Assembly (NCBI RefSeq): GCF_002104515.1
Contig: NZ_NBOE01000001.1
Span: forward strand, 124,001-188,000
Direction of reading: 5' to 3'
From: Colwellia polaris
GTDB taxonomy: Bacteria; Pseudomonadota; Gammaproteobacteria; Enterobacterales; Alteromonadaceae
Length of the DNA: 64,000 nucleotides
Below, in pieces: positions 59,071 through 64,000 of this stretch (positions within the stretch are counted from its first letter, which is position 1; each line of letters opens with the position of its first letter). The notes below the pieces were generated by a model. That model saw nothing but the letters and a program-made list of their open reading frames with translations, searched no databases and was not told where the DNA came from. The translations under genes were made by a program, and so were the position numbers.

Positions 59071-59090
59071 TAGAATGAACGATCATTCTA
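59071..59090. promoter_or_regulatory. Probable TetR-family operator upstream of the efflux operon
   Basis: TAGAATGA-ACGA-TCATTCTA is a perfect 8-base inverted repeat, 31 bases upstream of the adaptor start. Its TGAACGATCA core resembles AcrR-type operators. A direct TAGAATG repeat adjoins at 59064-59070. Confidence 0.7.
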
Positions 59091-59378
59091 AGCGAATTTT
59101 ATGTAAGAAGAAATTTAATAAGTGCTTTTTTACAAAACATTACACTTATGAAACAAACATGACACTTTTCATGAAACATTTAGCTTTTTATCATTCATCA
59201 GAGCAATTGTGATAAGGCTTGTAGGTACATAATGGGTTAAGTCTAGCGATAAGAAATGTTAATTTTTATGGTTAAAAACAACCGATTTCTATGCGCTATT
59301 TTGAGCTGGTTTTGAAGCCTAGCGCATAAGAGATTGTTTATCATTTATAGGGGTAAGGATGACAAACCCTAGAGACAA

Positions 59379-59403
59379 AAAAACCAGCTTAATGCTGGTT
59401 TTT
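59379..59403 (-). terminator. Terminator after the RRM protein gene
   Basis: AAAAACCAGC (59379-59388) pairs with GCTGGTTTTT (59394-59403) around loop TTAAT. It lies 21 bases past the RRM stop on the minus strand and is near-symmetric, so it may work both ways. Confidence 0.88.
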
Positions 59404-59424
59404 ATTTTCTATCAAAGTGACAAA

Positions 59425-59661
59425 TTATTGTGCGATTTTAACGCGAATTTTATTATTTGAAACTTTGGTTTCATGAAGGTTTTTTAAAGCGTCTTTAGCT
59501 TCTTTTTCATTTGGCATTTCAACAAAGCCAAAACCTTTTGATTTTGCGGTTGCTTGGTCCAAAACTAAAGTACATTCAGTTACGTTGCCGTGAGCAGAAA
59601 ATAAAATACGGAGTTCTTGTTCAGTCGTTGAACGAGAAAGGTTGCGAACTAAAAGTTTCAT
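59425..59661 (-). CDS. RRM RNA-binding protein
   Basis: The 78-residue protein is a single RNA recognition motif: RNP2 is KLLVRNL at the N-terminus and RNP1 is KSKGFGFVEM in the middle, with the beta-alpha-beta order intact. Small RRM proteins of this type occur in marine gammaproteobacteria and cyanobacteria and are often cold-induced; that regulation is not visible here. A likely role is RNA chaperoning. It has its own terminator. Confidence 0.93.
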   Translation of the reverse strand: MKLLVRNLSRSTTEQELRILFSAHGNVTECTLVLDQATAKSKGFGFVEMPNEKEAKDALKNLHETKVSNNKIRVKIAQ

Positions 59662-59760
59662 AATTGACCATAGGTATGTGATTGCAGTGTCAATTATCTC
59701 ATAGTTTTGCTCAAGACCAAGCTATTTTTGTATTTAGCAAAAATAAGGCGTTAGCTTGAG

Positions 59761-60459
59761 TTATAAAATCAATTGTTGAAGCGTTAAATCTTCATTTTTT
59801 TTACTCGTTTGTGCTAACAATAACTCAGCGGTAGCAATGGCATCATTTAAGGCATTATGGGCATAGTGATTTGGTAATTGGTACTTTGCGCGCAAAGCTG
59901 AAAGCCTTAACTCTGAAGGGTCATAAGCCACATCGCGTTTATCAAGCTTCTTTTTTGCAATAACTAAAGTATCAATTATTGGAAATACCGGCGCCATACC
60001 ATATAGCTCGATACATGCTTGCTGTAAAAATTGCCGCTCAATACGAGCAAAATGCACTAGCATGACTTTGCCGGCTAGCATTTTAAGTAGCGCAGCAACC
60101 ACTTCAGCTAAAGGTTTACCTTGATCTTTCTGGTCATCAGTAATTTGATGAATAGTGACATTATCTGCTTTTAAACTCCCTTGAGTTTGAATGATTTGAT
60201 GATAGCTTGTGCCAATTTTAATTTGTCTTTGAATTAACTCAACACAACCAACACTGAGTAGCTTGTCTTGAATAGCATCTAAGCCCGTGGTTTCAAAATC
60301 TACTGCTAATATCGGTATTTGGTCAACGGGTGTGTAAAGCAAAGGAAAAGGCACGCTAAGAAAGTCATGTAATGGCCCCTTTGGGGCGCGCGCTAACATG
60401 CGTTTTCGTTGCGCTTCGTAGCCGATTAGCCAACGCATTAGTGGATGATGGTTTAACAT
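59761..60459 (-). CDS. DEDDh 3'-5' exonuclease (DNA polymerase III epsilon-like)
   Basis: The 232-residue protein has the exonuclease motifs ExoI (VDFETTGLDA), ExoII (VHFARIERQFLQQ) and ExoIII (HNALNDAIATAELL). It lies 14 bases downstream of the cNMP/CBS/DUF294 gene, in an arrangement that I recall from Shewanella and Vibrio beside acetate/cation symporters. The real nucleic acid substrate is unknown; it is too divergent to be called DnaQ. Confidence 0.88.
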   Translation of the reverse strand: MLNHHPLMRWLIGYEAQRKRMLARAPKGPLHDFLSVPFPLLYTPVDQIPILAVDFETTGLDAIQDKLLSVGCVELIQRQIKIGTSYHQIIQTQGSLKADNVTIHQITDDQKDQGKPLAEVVAALLKMLAGKVMLVHFARIERQFLQQACIELYGMAPVFPIIDTLVIAKKKLDKRDVAYDPSELRLSALRAKYQLPNHYAHNALNDAIATAELLLAQTSKKNEDLTLQQLIL

Positions 60460-60473
60460 AATAAGTACTGTTT

Positions 60474-62321
60474 TTAGTAAGTGGATTGTCGGCTGTCTTG
60501 CATGGTTTTGATCACTTTAAAAGCGTCTTTTAAATGTTCTCGTTCAAGCTTTGAAATATCTTTTGGCGATAAATAATTATTCGGCTGTAGCCCTTGTTGT
60601 AATTTATCGGCTTGATTAACCATGCGCAACATACTGAGAAACTCAAATGCATCAACAAGATTTGCTGCCGATGCTGTTGATAATGAAGGTGTGCCTGCTG
60701 CTTGCTTTAGTCGTTCTATGGTATTAACAGAAGAAATTCCTTCTGATAAAGCATAAATACGCGCAAGGTCAACAATCGGCGCAATACCATTATGCTTTAA
60801 ATCTAGTGTTGCTTTATTTTCGCCATTTTGCTTTAAAACGAAGTCACGAAAAAAGCCCAATGGTGGCCTTAAATTTAAGGCATTACGTGATAAGTGAGCG
60901 ATAAAGAGCGTACTGCTTTTAGTGGTTTTCAACATCTTCGTTCGCACTTTTTCTAATAATTGGTTATCGCCATAAACGGTGGTTAAGTCAAAAAAAGTGC
61001 TGCAATGCATTAAGGCTTTTGGCTCTGGTGTGTTTATCCATTGAAAAAAATATTGTGACCATTGTTTTTGGGTTTTACACCATTGTGGGTTTGTGGCCAT
61101 GACATTACCTGGGCAGTAAATAAACCCACAAGCAGCTAAGCCATCAGATACAAACGTAGCAAGGTCTTTAAACCAATAGCCATGCTCTGGTTTTAGGTCG
61201 TTAGATATGATCAAGGCGTTGTCTTGGTCTGAGTGCGCAAATTGCTCTTGCCGCGCTTGAGACCCTGCAGCTAACCATGCATAAGGTACGGGAGGAGGAC
61301 CTAACAGTTTTTCAGCCATTTCTATCAAACGAATAGTAAATGCCATGGTAATAGCGCTAATACTCTTACCCACATGATCAGCAGTAGTGCCTAATTTAGC
61401 CATACGAATTTGTAGCTTAGGAATCATGCTACTTATTTCAGTTAGCTCGCCTACAGAGGTTGCTTTATGAATAACGCTGGTAATGTTAACGGCATTTTGT
61501 CCTTCATTATTCATTAAGTCGGTGACGGTAACCATGCCTTTAAGTTGGTTATTAGCAGTCACGGGTAAGTGATGTATATGTTTTTGTGTCATTTTCATTA
61601 ACGCATCGTAAGCGGTGCTATTAATATCTATGGTGGTCATATCGTCCGTCATAATTGCACTAACGGGTTGTTTTATACTTAACCCTTGCGCCACACATCG
61701 ACGACGAATGTCTTTATCGGTGACTATGCCTAATGGATGTTCATTATCAGCAACTACTAAACAAGAAAAGCCTTGTTCGGTCATCAAAATAGCTGCTTGT
61801 TGAATCGTTTTATTCGGACTAATCGTTACTACAGGGCTGTGATAAAAATTATCAATTGGGCTATTCAATAAGGACGAGTTTACTATTGCTTCTTCATTTA
61901 CTTGCAACATTTTTTTATTCAGTCTTTGCTCTGAAGTGTGTTGAAAGTAGGCGATTACATCAGGATACTCTTTAATTAATTGCTGAAAATTATTGTAATT
62001 AATCCCATAGAGTAAGGTATCTTCATCTGAAGCAATATTTGGGGGTGTATGCCTATGTTGACTCAAACAAAAAGCCGAACATATCTCCCCTTCACTATAC
62101 TTTGCTAATAACTTTTCATCTTCGCTAAAGTAACTTAAAGCACCCTTGCGAAGTATGTAGATATTCGCTTCTTCATTGTTTGTGGCTGACAGTGATTGGC
62201 CGCGACGAACATAACTAATGCTGATCTCTTTTACTATTTGCTCAATGATATTACTCGGCAATAAGTCCAAAGGAGGAATCGCTTGAATAAATTCGCTGAT
62301 TTCACTTAATGCTGAGTCCAT
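60474..62321 (-). CDS. cNMP-binding, CBS-pair and DUF294 nucleotidyltransferase-like protein
   Basis: The 615-residue protein has an N-terminal cyclic-nucleotide-binding-like domain (residues about 15-140), a CBS domain pair (about 150-270, with NKTIQQAAILMTEQGFSCLVV and GMVTVTDLMNNEG), a DUF294 nucleotidyltransferase-like domain with GSQARQEQFAHSDQDNALI, and a DUF294 C-terminal domain. The nucleotidyltransferase motif suggests a GlnD-like uridylyl or adenylyl transferase, with the N-terminal domains as sensors. It is divergent from the symporter pair and may regulate it post-translationally; this is inference from the conserved cluster. Confidence 0.9.
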   Translation of the reverse strand: MDSALSEISEFIQAIPPLDLLPSNIIEQIVKEISISYVRRGQSLSATNNEEANIYILRKGALSYFSEDEKLLAKYSEGEICSAFCLSQHRHTPPNIASDEDTLLYGINYNNFQQLIKEYPDVIAYFQHTSEQRLNKKMLQVNEEAIVNSSLLNSPIDNFYHSPVVTISPNKTIQQAAILMTEQGFSCLVVADNEHPLGIVTDKDIRRRCVAQGLSIKQPVSAIMTDDMTTIDINSTAYDALMKMTQKHIHHLPVTANNQLKGMVTVTDLMNNEGQNAVNITSVIHKATSVGELTEISSMIPKLQIRMAKLGTTADHVGKSISAITMAFTIRLIEMAEKLLGPPPVPYAWLAAGSQARQEQFAHSDQDNALIISNDLKPEHGYWFKDLATFVSDGLAACGFIYCPGNVMATNPQWCKTQKQWSQYFFQWINTPEPKALMHCSTFFDLTTVYGDNQLLEKVRTKMLKTTKSSTLFIAHLSRNALNLRPPLGFFRDFVLKQNGENKATLDLKHNGIAPIVDLARIYALSEGISSVNTIERLKQAAGTPSLSTASAANLVDAFEFLSMLRMVNQADKLQQGLQPNNYLSPKDISKLEREHLKDAFKVIKTMQDSRQSTY

Positions 62322-62365
62322 AACAATATCCCAAGTAAATACACTTACTGTATTTAGGGGAATTG

Positions 62366-62381
62366 TGTGACTTAAGTCAAC
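62366..62381. promoter_or_regulatory. Possible CRP- or FNR-like site
   Basis: TGTGACTTAAGTCAAC is built on the perfect palindrome TGACTTAAGTCA. It fits a CRP half site TGTGA on one side, or an FNR-like arrangement. A CRP role would fit control of organic-acid uptake by the neighbouring symporter, but this is a consensus match only. Confidence 0.4.
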
Positions 62382-62530
62382 CGTTAGAATCGCGTTCTAG
62401 ACTAAAGTTTAATATAAGCGCTGAAATAATATTGCTAGTGTGTAACTTAGAGTAGGTTAAGTATTCATTTATCCAATGTTGGTTTTACCAGCGGGTCGAA
62501 TTAATAGTCAACCTCTCTTAAACAACAGGT

Positions 62531-62558
62531 AATACCGATTGAAAATCAATTTGGTATA
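62531..62558. repeat. Solo palindrome resembling the MITE terminal repeat
   Basis: AATACCGATTGA and TCAATTTGGTAT form an imperfect inverted repeat around AAA. The left part (TACCGATTGAAA) resembles the left end of the repeat at 37707. It may be a degenerated or minimal copy of that element. Confidence 0.35.
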
Positions 62559-62631
62559 TAGCGTATAAAAATCATAAAACGCTGTGCTTATTAAGCTGAT
62601 TATGTTTGATAAGAATAATTGCTAGGAGAGA

Positions 62632-62886
62632 ATGATGGAAGGTAATGCAACATATTGGACAGAGAATCTGCGCCTAATATTTATATGTCTTGCTGTCTGG
62701 TTTGTAGTTTCGTTTGGCTTTGGCTTATTGCTTGTAGAGCCATTAAATGAGATTCGATTGGGTGGGTACAAACTAGGTTTCTGGTTTGCACAACAAGGTT
62801 CGATTTACACATTTGTCGGTTTAGTTTTTTGGTATACCAAGAAAATGAACGACCTTGATAAAAAATATAACGTGGAGGAATCATAA
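62632..62886 (+). CDS. DUF4212 small subunit of a sodium:solute symporter
   Basis: The 84-residue membrane protein has two helices (FICLAVWFVVSFGFGLLLV and FAQQGSIYTFVGLVFWYT) and the family's N-terminal YWTENLRLIF segment. DUF4212 proteins are encoded directly before SSS-family symporters and are thought to be their small subunit. The ATG is doubled (62632 preferred; next Met 62635) with AGGAGAG upstream. Its stop overlaps the start of the symporter gene by one base. Confidence 0.92.
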   Translation: MMEGNATYWTENLRLIFICLAVWFVVSFGFGLLLVEPLNEIRLGGYKLGFWFAQQGSIYTFVGLVFWYTKKMNDLDKKYNVEES

Positions 62887-64000
62887 TGGATGAGTTAAAG
62901 ATTTATACATACATTGCCGTATTTGGTTCTTTCGCTATTTATTTCGGTATAGCTTGGTGGGCACGTGCTGGCTCAACAAGTGATTTTTATGTGGCTGGTG
63001 GTGGTGTAACACCTATGCAAAATGGTATGGCTATTGGTGCCGATTGGATGAGTGCTGCGTCATTTATCTCAATGGCCGGTATGATCTCATTCTTAGGTTA
63101 CGGGGGCTCTGTATTCCTAATGGGTTGGACCGGTGGTTATGTATTATTAGCCATGCTACTTGCACCTTACATGCGCAAACACGGTAAATTTACCGTACCT
63201 GAATTTATATATGATCGTTATTATTCAAAAACGGCTCGTATAGTCGCGGTTGTTTGTTTAATTATTGCTTCATTAACTTACATTATCGGTCAAATGAAGG
63301 GGGTAGGTGTTGCTTTCTCTCGCTTCTTAGAAGTTGACTACGATTTAGGTCTTTACATCGGTATGTTCGTTGTTTGGGTTTATGCAGTATTAGGTGGTAT
63401 GAAAGGTATTACTTACACGCAAATTGCTCAGTACTGTGTATTGATTTTTGCTTACACCATTCCAGCCGTGTTTATTTCATTGCAGTTAACGGGTAACCCA
63501 ATTCCACAATTAGGTTTAGGTTCTACTTTAGCTGACGGTAGTGGTGTTTACTTACTTGATAAGTTAGATATGGTGGTTACAGATTTAGGCTTTAAAGAAT
63601 ACACCACTGATAACATGGGCGGCACAGTAAACATGTTTGCTTATACCTTATCTCTGATGATTGGTACTGCAGGTTTACCGCACGTTATTATGCGCTTCTT
63701 CACAGTTCCTTCAGTTAAAGCAGCACGTCAATCAGCCGGTTACGCCTTAGTATTTATTGCTTTGTTATATACCGTTGCTCCTGCAGTTGGCGCTATGGCT
63801 CGTTTAAACTTAATGAACACCATTGAACCAGTAGCAGGTCAAAATCTTGAATATGCTGAGCGTCCTCAGTGGTTTAAAGATTGGGAAAATACCGGTCTAT
63901 TACAATATGAAGAAAAAAATGGCGATGGTAAAATTCAGTACACTGCTGATAAAGAAACCAATGAAATGATTAAAGTTGACCGCGACATTATGGTATTGGC
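62886..64000 (+). CDS. Sodium:solute symporter (VC_2705/ActP-like), 5' part
   Basis: The gene runs off the window end; 371 codons are visible from the ATG at 62886, which overlaps the DUF4212 stop (TAATG). The protein begins MDELKIYTYIAVFGSFAIYF and shows SSS-family features: STSDFYVAGGGV, IGADWMSAASFISMAG, FTVPEFIYDRY, and the conserved GTAGLPHVIMRFFTV. This subgroup, paired with DUF4212, probably imports acetate or related monocarboxylates with sodium; the substrate is inferred. The visible part contains about eight membrane helices and a soluble loop near the end. Confidence 0.94.
   Translation, partial: MDELKIYTYIAVFGSFAIYFGIAWWARAGSTSDFYVAGGGVTPMQNGMAIGADWMSAASFISMAGMISFLGYGGSVFLMGWTGGYVLLAMLLAPYMRKHGKFTVPEFIYDRYYSKTARIVAVVCLIIASLTYIIGQMKGVGVAFSRFLEVDYDLGLYIGMFVVWVYAVLGGMKGITYTQIAQYCVLIFAYTIPAVFISLQLTGNPIPQLGLGSTLADGSGVYLLDKLDMVVTDLGFKEYTTDNMGGTVNMFAYTLSLMIGTAGLPHVIMRFFTVPSVKAARQSAGYALVFIALLYTVAPAVGAMARLNLMNTIEPVAGQNLEYAERPQWFKDWENTGLLQYEEKNGDGKIQYTADKETNEMIKVDRDIMVL

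Larger units (their letters stand above)
59040..59424. other. Intergenic region with operator and terminator
   Basis: The 385-base region holds the efflux-operon operator (59071-59090) and a terminator at 59379-59403. Between them (59091-59378) no gene is visible. Confidence 0.6.
62322..62631. other. Divergent promoter region with palindromic sites
   Basis: The 310-base gap between the DUF294 gene and the symporter pair holds a CRP/FNR-like palindrome (62366-62381) and a solo palindrome related to the MITE ends (62531-62558). No gene is visible. Confidence 0.5.

Overview
The window is chromosomal housekeeping DNA from a marine gammaproteobacterium of the Alteromonadales, most likely a Colwelliaceae member (Colwellia or Thalassotalea type). 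This is inferred from the low GC content, the ubiquinone gene set, enterobacterial-style synteny (spoT-trmH-recG, comM facing ilvGMDA, ilvY facing ilvC, lysA-dapF-yigB-uvrD facing cyaY-hemCDXY) and families typical of that order (DUF3630-like, DUF2982, DUF4212 symporter). No rRNA, tRNA, CRISPR array, prophage or intact insertion sequence was seen.

Layout. 1-4.4 kb: end of spoT, ridA, trmH, recG. 4.6-8.2 kb: ubiE-ubiJ-ubiB and a YehS-like gene. 8.3-13.5 kb: a diguanylate cyclase, rep, ubiK and a YeiB-like membrane protein. 13.6-24.4 kb: branched-chain amino acid block, with ilvGM-ilvD-ilvA behind an unannotated leader peptide and attenuator, divergent comM, the ilvY/ilvC pair, and ppnP. 24.4-31.8 kb: small and envelope genes (glucosaminidase, LapA-like, DUF1439, acyltransferase, MscS channel), proB and tesB. 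31.9-37.2 kb: a cyclic-di-GMP neighbourhood with a degenerate GGDEF/TPR protein, a type I c-di-GMP riboswitch that has no sense gene behind it, a DUF885 lipoprotein and an AGDEF protein. 37.2-44.1 kb: DUF523, a MITE-like repeat, a cytochrome c, recQ, rarD, uvrD. 44.2-52.9 kb: yigB, DUF484, dapF, lysA and lptM opposite cyaY and hemCDXY. 52.9-59.1 kb: arfA with its built-in hairpin, DUF2982, and an RND efflux operon with its TetR regulator. 59.4-64 kb: an RRM protein, an exonuclease, a cNMP/CBS/DUF294 protein and a DUF4212 plus sodium:solute symporter pair cut by the window end.

How genes work together. Four ubiquinone factors (UbiE, UbiJ, UbiB, UbiK) lie in the first 12 kb. RidA (near spoT) detoxifies reactive enamines released by PLP enzymes such as the IlvA encoded here. 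The ilv operon is probably controlled by attenuation and ilvC by IlvY. Three GGDEF-type proteins and a c-di-GMP riboswitch suggest local c-di-GMP signalling.

The most interesting items are the orphan c-di-GMP-I riboswitch at about 33.98-34.12 kb, whose core is complementary to a sequence 90 bases downstream and whose transcript would run antisense into the DUF885 gene; the ilv leader/attenuator; the arfA coding hairpin; and a 34-codon ORF with a strong Shine-Dalgarno at 24.6 kb.
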